Assembly: GCF_000143415.4 (NCBI RefSeq)
Contig: NW_003314269.1
Coordinates: 2,845,060 to 2,909,059, forward strand
Source: Selaginella moellendorffii
Lineage: Eukaryota > Streptophyta > Lycopodiopsida > Selaginellales > Selaginellaceae
Length of the DNA stretch: 64,000 nt
Reading direction: 5' to 3'
In this document: positions 19,859 to 32,050 of the stretch, one piece after another
Layout of the letters: every line of letters starts with the position of its first letter
Position numbering within the stretch: the first letter of the stretch is position 1
The notes under the pieces: generated by a model
Told to the model about the DNA's origin: nothing
What the model saw: the letters and a program-made list of their open reading frames with translations, nothing else
The model's database searches: none
Program-made: the position numbers and the translations under genes

Positions 19859-21814
19859 TTAGCAGCACTCCCAGGCCGACGCAGCGACCAGGGGCCGACT
19901 GTGCCACCCAAGCGTGAGGCAGCCATCTTTCTCCTCCACCCGGTATCCGTCCCCCGAGAAGAGCGTGAGCAGCATGTTGGCCTGCTTGAACGCGTTGGAG
20001 CCGAGATACAGCGGCTGGAAGCCCGACCTCGCCATCCGGATCCGCCACTGCGTCAGCGTCTCATGCCGCTCGGTCCGCGCGGCACCCTCGCAGGCAACGA
20101 TGTTACCAATCTCCTGTCCCAGGTACGTCTCGGCTACCATCTGTTCCACACTCCCGGGAGCTAAGTTGCAGGCCTCGAGCGAGTCGAACATGGTGGAGTA
20201 GTAGTGGAGTGCCGCCATGAAGCGCTCCATGAACACCGGACTGTTGTGATCGGCGTCCTGCTCCACCAGCGTCACGATCTTCGGCTTCAAGTTACGTACC
20301 AGCCGGAGAACCTCGTCGATAGGACTGGACCGACGGCCTCCGCCACCATTGCCGCCAGCCGCCGGATTCCCCCCATCCGACGGCTCCTCGACGAGCGCCT
20401 TGTGCATCTGGAACACCGAGTTGACGGCCACAGCCTCGCCGCGACGCACGGTAAGCATCCAGGGCTGGACGTCGTTGAGCCGCGCGGCAACCACGCCGTG
20501 GAACGCAAAGTCGACGTTGACAGAGTCGGCGAGCTGCGCGAGCTTGAGACCGATCTCATGGAGGAGGTCGTGGCGGTGGGGCTGCGGCGGGCCGATGCCG
20601 GTGAGGCGGAGCGTTGGCGGACCGCCGGGGCGGAGGGCCAGCGCCTGGATGAGAGCCGGCCACTGGAGGCCATACTGGAGGTCCAAGTCCACGACGTGGA
20701 CGCTCTTGTGGCCCTCGAGCGCTTCCAGGATGGCCTGGTTGGCGGTGAAGTGCGCGAACTTGAGGTACGGACACGTCTCGTAGAAGTGGAAATGTAGGAT
20801 CTCATCCATGGCGCCGTTGTTGGTGTTTCCAGGATCGCTGCTCTCTTCTTTGAATTGCTGCTGGCGCTGCTGCTGCTGCTGAGACTGGTGGTGATGATAC
20901 TGGCGATCTCCGCCACCACCAACACCGCCGCCACCATTGTAGCAGCTGTTTTGGATCCTCCTCGAGAGGGCCTCCACGAACTGGGTGGCGACGCGAGCCA
21001 TGGCGCTGCTGCTGCTGCTGGGGTGCGCGACGAGCATCCGGAGCTGCGCCACCATGTCGCCGGCGGCGGCGAGGTCCCCGCGCTGGACGGCGTTTGCGCA
21101 GGCGAGCAGGAGGTGGACGAGGCGGACACCGCTCAATTCGTCGCTCTCCTGGATGGTGGGCATGGCGGCGGCTGACGCCATACCGCCGGCGGCATGTGGC
21201 GGTATGCCGTGGGGTGACGTCGATGAGGAAGAGCCTGATGCCGGCCTCGGTGTGGTGGAAGCAGCAATTTGCGAGTGAGATGCTACTACTCCTACCTCGT
21301 TCTTGCTAAGATCCATCTGGTCGGCGTAGAGCACGTTTGGATTGAAGGCGGCGCCGTAGCCTTGCTGCTGGTGGGAGGAGAATGGCGGCGGGGGCGGCGG
21401 TATACCGCCGAAATCCAGCTGCTGCTGTTGCTGCTGATGAGTGATCGTGGTGACCACCGATTCCATATCGGAGGACGAGGTAGCGGTGGGCTGCTGCGGA
21501 ACGAGCTCGTCCAGCATGCCCTCGATCCAGCTGACCAGATCCGACGGGTTGTAGTGGACGGTGTCTTGTGCCAGGATGTCCGCGGGCGCCGCCGCCCCTA
21601 GCAGGCTGTCGAGCTCCTCGATCCGCTGCGCGACGTGGGTTAGATCGCTGGCCCGCACATTATAGCCGGCGTGCGCGAGCAGCTCGTCCATTCCCATCGC
21701 CGATTCCTCCTCCTTCCACTGCATCATCGGCTGGAAATCGCCGCCCTGCGCTCCTACCGGGATCATCCGGCTCTTCCTTTCGTAGACCGCCTCGAGCATA
21801 TCCATATCCTCCAT
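19859..21814 (-). CDS. DELLA: DELLA protein (GRAS family), gibberellin-response repressor
   Basis: Single-exon minus-strand gene of 651 codons. DELLA proteins are nuclear transcriptional regulators degraded after gibberellin-GID1 binding. The N-terminal regulatory domain is intact: the DELLA motif at 43-47 in MDELLAHAGYNVRASDLTHV, and the TVHYNP motif at 85-90 followed by SDLVSWIEGMLDEL. Poly-Gln, poly-Ser and Gly-rich linkers follow. The GRAS domain begins about 231 with RLVHLLLACANAVQRGDLAA (first leucine heptad), then VHVVD (372-376), a second heptad region, and the SAW motif RVEEKDGCLTLGWHSRPL near the end. Both degron motifs make it a true DELLA and not a DELLA-less GRAS. It is likely the lycophyte DELLA studied in Selaginella, though which paralogue cannot be told. 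Confidence 0.96.
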   Translation of the reverse strand: MEDMDMLEAVYERKSRMIPVGAQGGDFQPMMQWKEEESAMGMDELLAHAGYNVRASDLTHVAQRIEELDSLLGAAAPADILAQDTVHYNPSDLVSWIEGMLDELVPQQPTATSSSDMESVVTTITHQQQQQQLDFGGIPPPPPPFSSHQQQGYGAAFNPNVLYADQMDLSKNEVGVVASHSQIAASTTPRPASGSSSSTSPHGIPPHAAGGMASAAAMPTIQESDELSGVRLVHLLLACANAVQRGDLAAAGDMVAQLRMLVAHPSSSSSAMARVATQFVEALSRRIQNSCYNGGGGVGGGGDRQYHHHQSQQQQQRQQQFKEESSDPGNTNNGAMDEILHFHFYETCPYLKFAHFTANQAILEALEGHKSVHVVDLDLQYGLQWPALIQALALRPGGPPTLRLTGIGPPQPHRHDLLHEIGLKLAQLADSVNVDFAFHGVVAARLNDVQPWMLTVRRGEAVAVNSVFQMHKALVEEPSDGGNPAAGGNGGGGRRSSPIDEVLRLVRNLKPKIVTLVEQDADHNSPVFMERFMAALHYYSTMFDSLEACNLAPGSVEQMVAETYLGQEIGNIVACEGAARTERHETLTQWRIRMARSGFQPLYLGSNAFKQANMLLTLFSGDGYRVEEKDGCLTLGWHSRPLVAASAWECC

Positions 21815-24600
21815 TCTCTCGCTCGCTCCTGCTATGATCGAGAGTTTTTCTCTATCTGGGTCGATTCAAACCCGGGGTGTGAGGCGCGGTGCTGGATCAG
21901 AGGCCAATTGGGTGCTGGAATTCGCGGAGGGATTTCGTCTCCTCTGCGCCGATGAAGACCGAGTGGCGCGCGATGGTAGCGGAAAGCAAGAGGACAGAGA
22001 AGAAGAAGAAGGGATGGGAGAGTGGGAATGAGCGGTGGTGGAGATGGTAGTGCCGTGGTGGCTCCGTCGCCCTCCTCCTCCTCGGCGCCTCTGAGCGATC
22101 GCCTTGGATCATCCCCTCAACCTAGGTGTCTGCGACACGCATTTTACCCGCGCAATGGGGTCGGGCTGGGAGAAAATTTGGAAAGTAAAACACGTCCTTC
22201 CACGGGGGAGTGTTTGGGCATCCAGTAAAAAATTTGGCCCAACTGGCATAGGCATCCGCAACAGTGGCCGTGAAGGCGATGGCCGCCACCAAAAAATAAG
22301 ATTAACAAGACATTTTAGTGTTAAATCGTTTGTTTGGTTTTGCGGCCTTGTGAATAGTCTTGATTCCGCGAACGAGGATTGCCAAAGATGCTTGTTAGCA
22401 TGCATCCAAACCCCATTCTTCTGGATCGAAAGCATATAAAATTTCACGATCAGGCAAGTTGATCGACTACAGTTTTACTGTTGTAAGGTTCTCCCGGCCG
22501 AAGATTTAGCAATCGCTTCGGCCACGATGTTTGAGCCGCAGCCGTACGACTCGGACATCGCCCGTCCCTTACCCGTCTACACGTCGTTATTGATACGTGG
22601 CGCCCTGCTGTGCATCAGAAGCCATTAAATGCGCGGTGAGGACCATAGTGTCCGTACTACTCCGGGAAAATCAATCGGTGATGTCACCCGTAAAAATGCC
22701 GCTGACATCGAATAACTGCTTAGGGTTAAGTAGTCATTTGCACTGAACTGATGATACGCATGCTATCGGGTTGCTGGAGCCTCGTTGTCAATGGGGGCAA
22801 TGGTCAAGATTTAGGCTCCAGTGTGGGGCATCCCTAAAATTCGATACGGCAGGATGGAAGAAGGTTGTCATGAAAACCATACAATATAATCAAGGCCGAT
22901 AATAAAAAAATTTAGCATACTCTTCTTGCACATGCTGGCCATGCAAAGCTCTGACGACGTTCATGGTAGTACCGTGGCCCATACCGTACTTCTCCTCTAG
23001 TCTCTGCGTCGGGAAAAGAAAAGAAGAATGTACGGCATCAAGTGGCACACGGGTGGACCACTGTGATTGGCCCAGGCTTTGAACCAGTCACGGCCACTGG
23101 GTCGATGGGCCTTGACTGGCTCATTGGGCGTGGGGCCCCTAGAGCGTTGTACGAACAGACCCAGTTTCCTCCACTCTCTTTTCCGTGGGGGTCCATGGCC
23201 ACGAGCAGGAGACCTTTAAGCTTTAAAGAAAAATTCGTAAGGTTTGATTTTGTCTCCCAAGCTTGTGTTGCATGTTAACGTAAAGGATAGAGAAGTCTAG
23301 AACACCTACTTTAGAATGTGGGATTCACAGACTAAAGAGATCACTGGGTATCAGTATTTTTCTTATGTCCCAGATCTTTGGGAAAATGTGTTGGAAGATC
23401 GGTGGCCAGTCTTCAGCAGCAGCCTTTTGGCCAGCCAGCACAAGTCATCCAACTCCAAATTCTTCCAATAATATGAAATAGTTTTTTTTACTTAGGTTTT
23501 AAAAATTAGCATTTATTTATAATCTAAATATATTATCAGTTAAGTATATACTTACCTATGAAATAAACACATTCTAAGTTAGCCTGGCAAAGGCAATAAG
23601 GGCCCTTTAGGTTACTTCATATCATTCTTCCCTCCTTATGGAGCTATAGCAAGTTCTTAACAATCTAGACTAAATCATGACATTATTCCTTTGAAGTGAA
23701 GAAGTAAAGCATGTTTACACTTTGGTGATGTTAAAGTAGACCATCATTCAGCTCCTAGAGATTGATGTTAAGAAAGTTAATTTAGCTAACATTCTTGCTC
23801 AAATGTTGGTGAAAACATGTTATAAAACAACTTAGGAGTTGTTAGTTTAGTGGAATAGCTATTCCATAGACAAGGCTATATGGAAAATTGAGGATGACAT
23901 GAAAAAAATGTTTCTAAATTCATTATAATTTAGATAACAGTCCCAAGGAAGGGGAGAATTGTAGTTATATTGCTATAGTTTGAGCCATTGCTTTATTCAT
24001 ATTCTCTTGTTCCATGACTGTATTGTCATATAAGAAAGTTTTATTGTTTTCTTTCTTTTATGGTTACTTATTATATTATTAATATTTTCATTTACACATC
24101 TTTTCTCCATGACCATATGTCTTGGAGAAAAATGAACCACAAAAATATTTTTAAAATATTCTATAACTTAGATGATTTATGGTTGGGAAGTTAGCCTAAG
24201 GTTCACTCCTTGTTCATTTCATTAATATCAAAATAACATGTTCTTTGGGAATGTTCTTTTGGGAATGGTGGAGGAGTAGGATATTAATATTGATGAGAAG
24301 TGTAGCATCAGTGATAATGGTCATGACAAGGAGAAGGAGACTTTTTGATAATATCATCTTGAGGCAAGGATGTTATATTATTGAGGTTCAAAGTGACATC
24401 AAGGATGTAAAGGATTCTATCAATCTCATTAAGGATTTTCTACTTCACATGGATGTTTAAAGTTTGAATCAATCCATTATCTATGATTACCATTAGTACA
24501 TCAAGCATGCTATAGAATGGAAGTTATCACTAGATGTTTGTAATGGCCAAGAGTTTGATTACTAATTATAGTTCCAGGAATGATGTTAGTTTCAGAACCC
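21815..24600. other. DELLA leader/promoter and AT-rich intergenic region
   Basis: The region 21815-22100 is probably the DELLA 5' leader, with Ser/Glu-coding-like repeats but no conserved frame. From about 22500 no gene is recognised, and from 23450 the sequence becomes AT-rich, typical of decayed transposons. Confidence 0.4.
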
Positions 24601-24629
24601 TTCTAATGACAAGGTGAAAATTGAATTTT

Positions 24630-24840
24630 TTTATAATGAAGCTTATAGGCTATCTTTCTTCGTGGTTCAAAGTTAATCCAAAATTGACTTCTTGGAGTGA
24701 GTTGATAAAAATTTCCATGCTCTGTTTATTAAGAAGTTTTAAAAAGTTGATCTCATGAACCATTTCCTAAAGATCAGATAAAGGACTTTGCCTTTAGATG
24801 CATATACTTACAAGTTTTATGATTTTTGCCTTTAAGTCTC
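24630..24840 (+). mobile_element. Retrotransposon gag-like remnant
   Basis: One frame reads YLSSWFKVNPKLTSWSELIK and, after a frameshift, TLPLDAYTYKFYDFC. This matches the general gag pattern of plant LTR retrotransposons (A..WF..L....I.SW.EL, then ...S...Y...F..L). Stops and frameshifts abound. It may be the 5' part of the gypsy element whose pol remnants lie at 27880-30894, but the assembly gap and 3 kb of unassigned DNA intervene. Confidence 0.45.
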
Positions 24841-27110
24841 ACATGCATCTATAATGAGCTATTAAAGGCGCTAAAAGTGTGGATGTGCAATAAAATGTCA
24901 AGAAGGATTTTCTAGCAACATTGGTTGATGCTTTCATTAAGGCTTAGATCCTTTTTGCCAAAACCACTAATCAATTTAGTTCACTCTAATGGTCAACAAA
25001 AGGCTTCTTTATTACTAATTAAACAAATAATATCAAGTCAACCACCTTTTGGGCTAAGTCATGTTACCCTCCTCCAATATGAATCTCCCTTTCCCTTACT
25101 TGTCAAATTGAACTCCAAACATTTGGTCTATCAAAATTTAGTACCACTCTGTGGTCCTCCCCTTTTGGAGTTGATCTTGCTACTCTAAACTTAAAGTCGA
25201 ATCTTTTGGTTCTTTATTATTATAATTAGTTATTTTTAGTTGATTTTGGCAATCTAGCTATAGTGGAGTGTGCTGAGAAGTTATCAATTGCCATGGAGAC
25301 ACTAATCAAGTGTTAGCAAAAAATTCTTGCATAGCCAAATTATTCATTTCTATGCATTTGATCTTTCATATACTACTTCATAAACACTTGTAGCACATTT
25401 TTTATCTCTTCCAACCCCTCCAATGAAGCTACATATAAAGGATCAACACTTTAATACCACTATTAAGACTTTGATCATCTTGTAGAATTTACTTAGAGAA
25501 GAAAAGATATATTGCAAGGAAAGAAGAAAATGAGAAAGAAAAGAGGAAAACCTAAATCAATAATTTATCTTACTTTTATATGTTTTTGCCTATATTATCT
25601 CTTTTATAACATATTGAAATTACTCATATGACTCATAACACATGATCACAACAACCAACATTCCGAAACTCAACCAAAATACTGTGATAATAGTTTAATT
25701 AATATCACACCATTTCTAGGAAACACTAAAATTGATGAAAGTATTTTTGTATAGAGACAATATTGAAAGTGATACTATAACAAACTCTAAATACTTTCAC
25801 TTCTACCAGCTTAATCTAATGTTTGATAAGCTTGAAAAAGATTTATTGACTATCCATCACTACTTGAATGTTGTTCAAGTTGAAAAAAATGCCATAAAAA
25901 ATTGTAAACTTCCAATTGATGAAGTTTACATTGACATCACTATTGTCTAAAATTTAAGAAGAAAGGAATGGAGCCAACAACCTTTAATTGGATTGGATGT
26001 TCATATTTATTGGAAGTACATGTGCAACATCTATTGTACAAGTATGAGGAAAAATAAGAATACTATTTCTGAAGTTGATTTGCACCTCCACAATACATAT
26101 AGAGGTGGTTTTTAATCCATTGTCATTTAACATTGAAAAGACACTATTGAGAAGTGATTAATTTTCATTAAAACTATATGTTAATTGTTCTAAGATTGGG
26201 GCCATTGGATAAGGTGAAAATGTTTTGATAACAATGCTCAATTGACATTTTCACAAATAATTATCAATGAATAATAAGATCAATGGCCATTGTGAAAGAT
26301 GTTGGATTTGAGTGAGAAAGTATAAGATTATTAATATTATCATGAAGGCCAAGATGGAAATGTTTCTTGAGAGATATATTCCATAAAATATTAGTGGCAA
26401 GTATTTGGAACTCAAATGTGTAGACAAATGCAAACTTAAAGCTTTCACAGAGTGCTTGTTAAAATGATTTCATAGCTCTCACAAAAACCATATGGTTTGA
26501 ACAAAATGAAATTAAGTACATATTTTTTCAACCATGTATATGGTTTATATATGCATGTTTTTTCTAAAGCAATAGTTATAAAGCTATAGTTGTCAATATA
26601 TAGAATATATGGTTCTATGAAACCTATTATGCAACTAGAATTCAACCTATTTTCTATTATAGATAACATATGATTGAGAAACTATAAACTGATATGGTTT
26701 TAATTTAGTTATCTCAAGTATTATTATAATAGCAGAATATAGTCTAGTTTTTAATATAGTTAACATTCTAATGTATATATGTAATACAAAATTGGAACAC
26801 AATATAGATAACATCAATTATTATTTTAAAACTGAAACACAATTTAACTCTATAATATGAATCATATTTTGGTTTATGAGCCAACACGGTGTGGAAGTGT
26901 GTTGTTTTCCTTCCAAAACCTAATTTTAACTACATATAAAAGCATTTTTAATTGCAATAGTAATGGTACATATCAACCAATATAGAATCAACTTGGAAAT
27001 TCATGACAAATTAAATCCTAAGATTGGGGCTATTAAATAAAATATATTTTTTCAATGAAGGAATCAAACAACCATCATTCATGATTGGCTTTGGATTAAT
27101 CTATCTTATA
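24841..27110. other. AT-rich unassigned DNA
   Basis: Only short, low-complexity frames (for example 25732-25950 and 26445-26669) and no recognised family. Probably degenerate retrotransposon internal sequence. Confidence 0.4.
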
Positions 27111-27210
27111 NNNNNNNNNNNNNNNNNNNNNNNNNNNNNNNNNNNNNNNNNNNNNNNNNNNNNNNNNNNNNNNNNNNNNNNNNNNNNNNNNNNNNNNNNN
27201 NNNNNNNNNN
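27111..27210. other. Assembly gap (100 Ns)
   Basis: Exactly 100 N characters, the conventional size for a gap of unknown length. Distances across it are unreliable. Confidence 0.99.
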
Positions 27211-27879
27211 TGTGGTTTGTATAAATGGCATGAGTTTAATTCTCATTTATTAGCGGCTATTTAATATATAATATACTTTTGAGCAAAATATATTCCTACC
27301 CCTAAATTTAAAATCGTATGTTCTTCTTGTAGGGCATATATGGACAAAGGTATACATTGTGGGACTGTGGTACAGGTGAATGACTAGTTGCCACATGGAA
27401 TAGTTGGTATACATTATGAAATGATTGGTAATTTAGTGTGGAAATGGAGGTGTTAGTTCCTTTCGGCTTAATAAGGGTTATTAATCAATAGTCAATGAAA
27501 ACATTAACATCTTTGAAGAGGGGTAATATGATTATGGGATAAAATTTGAATATACTATCACCATAGATCCTTAAAAATTTAGGGGATAAATAGAGATAAA
27601 AATAGTCAATAAAAAACATTAACATTGTTGAAAGGGGGACAGGGGGGGCGGGGGGGCTAAATGTAGTGTATATGATCATAGGATAAGATTTAGATATGTT
27701 ATCACTATAGATTTTTAAAAACTTAAGGGATAAATAAGGATAAAAAATCACTAAAGGCTCTCTTATCAAGCAATTGCCTCTTTTTTAATTGGCTTAAAAG
27801 GAGAGAGATAGTGTGTTATAGAAGTGCGTAGATTTGGGATTTTGGTTTAGATTTAACTTTTGCATTGTCTATATCTCAC

Positions 27880-30800
27880 TTTCCCTATAGCATTTGGTTT
27901 GTATGAGTTATTGGTGATGTCATTTGGTTTGAATAATACTCTAACGACTTTTTAATTGATGATGGATGAAATTCTTTGCAATATACCGAATGTGACTACT
28001 GACTTCATTAATGATGTCTTAACCCATTCGAAGGGGATATGGGAGGAGTATATACATAATATTCATAAGGTGTTGGATCCGTTACAAGAAGTTAGTTTAA
28101 AGCTAAAGTGGTCAAAGCATGTGTTTGGATCTAAAGACGTGACTTTATCTTGGGTATTGCATTTCTTCAAATTGATCTAGAAGTGTTGTACATCATTCAC
28201 ACACTTTGGAATAAAGAACTTTAAATAACCATATCTTATGTAAAGTGCAATATCTTAGCTATTCTATTGATCATTTTTTTGATCATACTACACTATTGCG
28301 AGCATTGTTAAAGTTGTCAATATCATCTTTCATTTGGTTTGTGAACTATGAATAAGCATTTATAGATCTAAAGAGCTATTAAAGACTCTTCAAGTTTTTG
28401 TATATTTTAACTACACTTGATCTTTCATTTTACATGTGGATGCTTTTGATATCAATCTTAGAAGTGTATTAATGCAAAAAGTGTGTTTAGTCACTACCAT
28501 CCCATTGCATACATCAGCCATATATTACAATTAGTGAAGGTGAATTATTCCACAACAGAGAAAGAGTATTTAATAGCAGTTTGGGGTTTTGAGAAACTTC
28601 CTACATATTTACATGGTTCTCAGACATTACTAGAAGGACTTGGTTAGTCGTACTATTTGGTTGGCTTTGAAGTTTCAAATATATCATTTCAAGGTTGTTT
28701 ATCATTTGGGATGTTTTATGGTTGATGTTAATGTTTTTTTTTAAGCTCCTTTTCCTTCTTTGCTCTTTTCTCATGTTTTTGATAAATTTTTTATTCTAGC
28801 ATCTATGGATTTTCTAAATAAGGATTTCATGCCGTCAGTAATTGTTATACTTAATGTTTAGTGTCCACAAAGTGTAAAGCAAAATTACCTTCTCTTGACA
28901 AGGTTTGTAAGAGTCAAAAAATTAAATCATGGATTTGAAGGTTTTGTAATAGGTTTGAGATTCCTACAACACTTGCTGATAATTTACCATTTCGGCATTT
29001 ACATTCTCAATATCACTTTGAAGATGATTTTCTTTATTTTGTGGGGATAGATCATAATGATCATTTATAATTAATGGTGCCTTTGATATTTATTCCATGT
29101 TTTCTCCACACCTACCATGATTCTCTTATTCTATAAAGGTATATAAGATATTGTTATATGATTGAGAAGCTGTATAGGTATTTTTATTAGTCAGAAATGC
29201 AATATAATATTATTGCATAGCTACATTTGGTGCCAAACATATAATACTCCTCTTTATGCTATAGAAGAGTGGTTAGAGTCAATTATAATTTCCTATCCAT
29301 TTGAGTTAGTGGCATTTGATTTGATAGGGCTTTTTCCATAGTTGATTATAAGTAATGAGTATATCATTATTGCTTTTAACTATTTGACTCATTGGGTGGA
29401 AGTCAGTGCTCTTGTTAGTGCATCTGTAATTGGTACTAAATACCTCTTCCTTAATCAAATGGTGTTTATAGCGCACATGGTTTTCACCCTTTATCTTACA
29501 GTGATTTACCATAGGATAATCACAAAACGGAACCTAAACCCTCCATATGCCACATGTTATATGCCACATACCACATGCCATATGTCTAGGGACAGTGGAG
29601 TGGAACCTAAGTTTCAGAGCCTTAGGCCAATGAATGAAAGAATAAAACTAAATTCCTAAGCATTGAGCCAAGGGAAGGTATTGGAGCATAGAATGACTCT
29701 CAAATATACAACTTAAAGAATGAAGGGACAGAAGCACGAAATAACATAAAAATAGTCCTAGAGCATCCAACATCCCAATGCAAAACCAACATGCAAAATA
29801 AAGCCAAACATAGTTTGGCATTATTTCAATATATTAGTGGCTTAATACGAGGATAAAGGTACTCCACCAGCTAGCATGGTGTGGAACTTAGGCTTAAACC
29901 CAAGTTACACAAGCGAGAGCTAAACTATGCCTCAGGTTGGTTAACCATGTCTAACTTACCCACTATCCTTACTATACATTTGGAACCCAAGAACATATGT
30001 TTTGAGCTTTCACCCTTAGCCACCTTTAGTATTAGTCTAGGACAAGCTTGAAATTTATTAAATATGAAATAGTGTTAGATTATGAATTTGGACACGAGAC
30101 CATCACCATTGTGTTCAAGATAATCTCTACATTCTATACATATACCAAATTAACAAATTTAGATATTTTTCATAAATAGCAATTGAGACCAAACAAAACT
30201 AACATAAAGAGTATGATAGTGAAGGTGTTTGGTAGACATGGTAAAGTATCATCTAGCAATATTGAGGGACTAGTCTTAATACACGGGGCTTCTTGTCACT
30301 AGCCACTACAAGACATAACGAGACAGAAACTCTTTACCGGGTTAAGTATGTTTAGTTAATAAATTTTATCCGTATACTCATTTGGTTTAAGTACACTTGA
30401 AATGCCCAATTAACTCCATTAGCACAAAAGGGGCTAATAAAGTGTTTAATATTACTGACCTCCTACCATCGTGGCAGTAAGGAAAGAATATCCAAAAGGA
30501 TTAGTCAGGAAATAACTTTTGATACCCAAAGTCACATTTATAACAATGTTCCAGCATTCATGTCTATAATGGATTCTTTCAGATAATGGTCATGCATTTA
30601 TGGTTGAGGCATTTCATGTTTTAACATCTTGGCTGGAGATATGCCACACTTTCACATGTGTTTATCATCCACATATAAATGGTTTGGTAGAATGGCTTGT
30701 TTAGACTTTCAAATGGATAATTGTAACACATATAAACTTTTAGAATTTGCATTGAATAGTTATTTGTTGTCTCTTCAGTGTAGTTTTTTCCACTAAAAGT

Positions 30801-30894
30801 TTTGCCCATTTCAAAGATGTACCATAACTATCAATGCATTAAATAAAATTGTCTAACCTAGCTTTAAAGGTTACAACCTTTTGTTGTATTATTT
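27880..30894 (+). mobile_element. Decayed Ty3/gypsy retrotransposon pol region
   Basis: Plus-strand remnants appear in the Ty3/gypsy order. Reverse transcriptase: YELLVMSFGLNN at about 27908, then MMDEILCNIPNVTTDFINDV at 27956 onward. RNase H: PIAYISH and YSTTEKEYLIAVWGFEK at about 28500-28600. Integrase: VAFDLIGLFP and YIIIAFNYLTHWVEVSALVS at 29310-29430, continuing after an insertion as SDNGHAFMVEAFHVLTSWLE and YHPHINGLVEWLV at 30575-30700. Stops and frameshifts are everywhere. A 1.08-kb solo LTR (29467-30545) sits inside the integrase. Element ends were not found. A related copy lies inverted at 38.9-40.4 kb. Confidence 0.8.
29467..30545 (+). mobile_element. Solo LTR, copy A, inserted in the gypsy integrase
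   Basis: A 1079-bp element homologous along its length to copy B (30900-32045) but far richer in A and T. It is flanked by near-identical 5-bp sequences, GTGTT (29462-29466) and ATGTT (30546-30550), as expected for a target-site duplication with one transition. Removing it restores a continuous integrase frame (NQMVF followed by QHSCL). Its termini are decayed forms of the TG...CA ends seen in copy B. It has no coding content, so a solo LTR left by recombination is the best reading. Confidence 0.78.
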
Positions 30895-30899
30895 CTAAA

Positions 30900-32045
30900 T
30901 GTAGCGCACGTGGTTTTGACCCTTTATCCTATGGTGATTTACCATAGGATAACACCACGAAGCGGAACCTAAACCCTCTTTGTGCCACGTGACGGATGCC
31001 ACGTGTCATATGCCACGTGTCCATCCCACGTGTCCATAGGAACCCGAGGTTCAGGGCCTTGGGCCACTGAACGAAGGAACGGTGCCAAACTCCCAAGCAT
31101 GGAGCCAAGGAGTGACGGAACCGAACCACGGAGCAACTCTCGAGCATAAAGCCCAAGGAGCGAAGGGACAGGAGCCCGGAGCGACTTGGAACAGTCCTGG
31201 AGCAACCAGCATCCCAATGCCAAGACCAACACGCAAAACGGAGCCAAAGGAAGTCTGGCGCTATTTCGGCATACCGGTGGCCTAACGTGAGGATATGGGT
31301 ACTCCACCAACTAGCATGGAATGGAACTTGGGCTTAGACCCAAGCCGGACGCAGAACAAGGACAGGCACGCAAGCGGGAGCTAGACTATGCCTCAGGTTG
31401 GTCGGCCATGCCCGACCTACCCACTATCCCTACTATACATTTGGAACCCCCCATAGCCCCCCCCCCTTGAGGAACACACGCTTTGGGCTTTCACCCCAAG
31501 CCTCCCTTAGTATCAGGAGTTAGTCTCTGGGACAAGCTCGAAACTTACTAAATATGGAATGTCCCTAGATTGCGAATTTGGACACGGGACGAACACCATT
31601 GTGTTCAGGACAATCTCTACATTCCGTAGATATGCCAAATGAGCAAATCTGGACACTTTCCACAAATAGCATTTGGGACCGAAATGAGACTAACACAAAG
31701 GGCATGATAGCGAGGGTGTTTGGCAGACACGGTAAGCTATCATGTAGCGATATTGAGGGACCAATCTCAATACGCGAGGGTTCTTGTCAAGCCAGTGCAA
31801 GACAGAGCAAAAGAGAACTAACAAGCCGGGCCAAGTATGCTCAGCTAAATAGACACTTAGGAATTCCTTCCTTATGCTCATCCGGCCAAGTACAGATGCA
31901 AAGTCCAGTTTACTAACACTTGAACAAGAGGGACTGATAAAGGGTCCAGCAATACCGACCTCCTGCCATCGTGGCAGTAAGGTAAGAGTGTCCGTAAGGA
32001 CTGGTCGACAGGTAACTTTCGATACCCGAAGTCACATGCGCGACA
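30900..32045 (+). mobile_element. Solo LTR, copy B, with perfect 5-bp target duplication
   Basis: A 1146-bp element starting TGTAGCGCACGTG and ending ATGCGCGACA, flanked by CTAAA on both sides (30895-30899 and 32046-32050). TG...CA ends plus a 5-bp duplication define an LTR, and no internal region is present. The first 14 bases and the reverse complement of the last 14 match imperfectly. Five CACGTG G-boxes lie in its first 135 bases (30907, 30986, 31000, 31014 and 31027). GC content is much higher than the surrounding DNA, so it is younger than copy A. Small frames inside are not genes. Confidence 0.82.
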
Positions 32046-32050
32046 CTAAA

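Noticed and set aside
20287-21129. 280-codon minus-strand frame inside DELLA
   Set aside because: Shifted reading of the DELLA coding strand; Ser/Arg-rich nonsense.
27024-27224. Open frame running through the N gap
   Set aside because: Contains only unknown residues for half its length; an artefact of the gap.
30929-31310. Minus-strand frames of 75-113 codons inside solo LTR copy B
   Set aside because: Lie in a non-coding LTR, are lost in the homologous copy A and show no domain.
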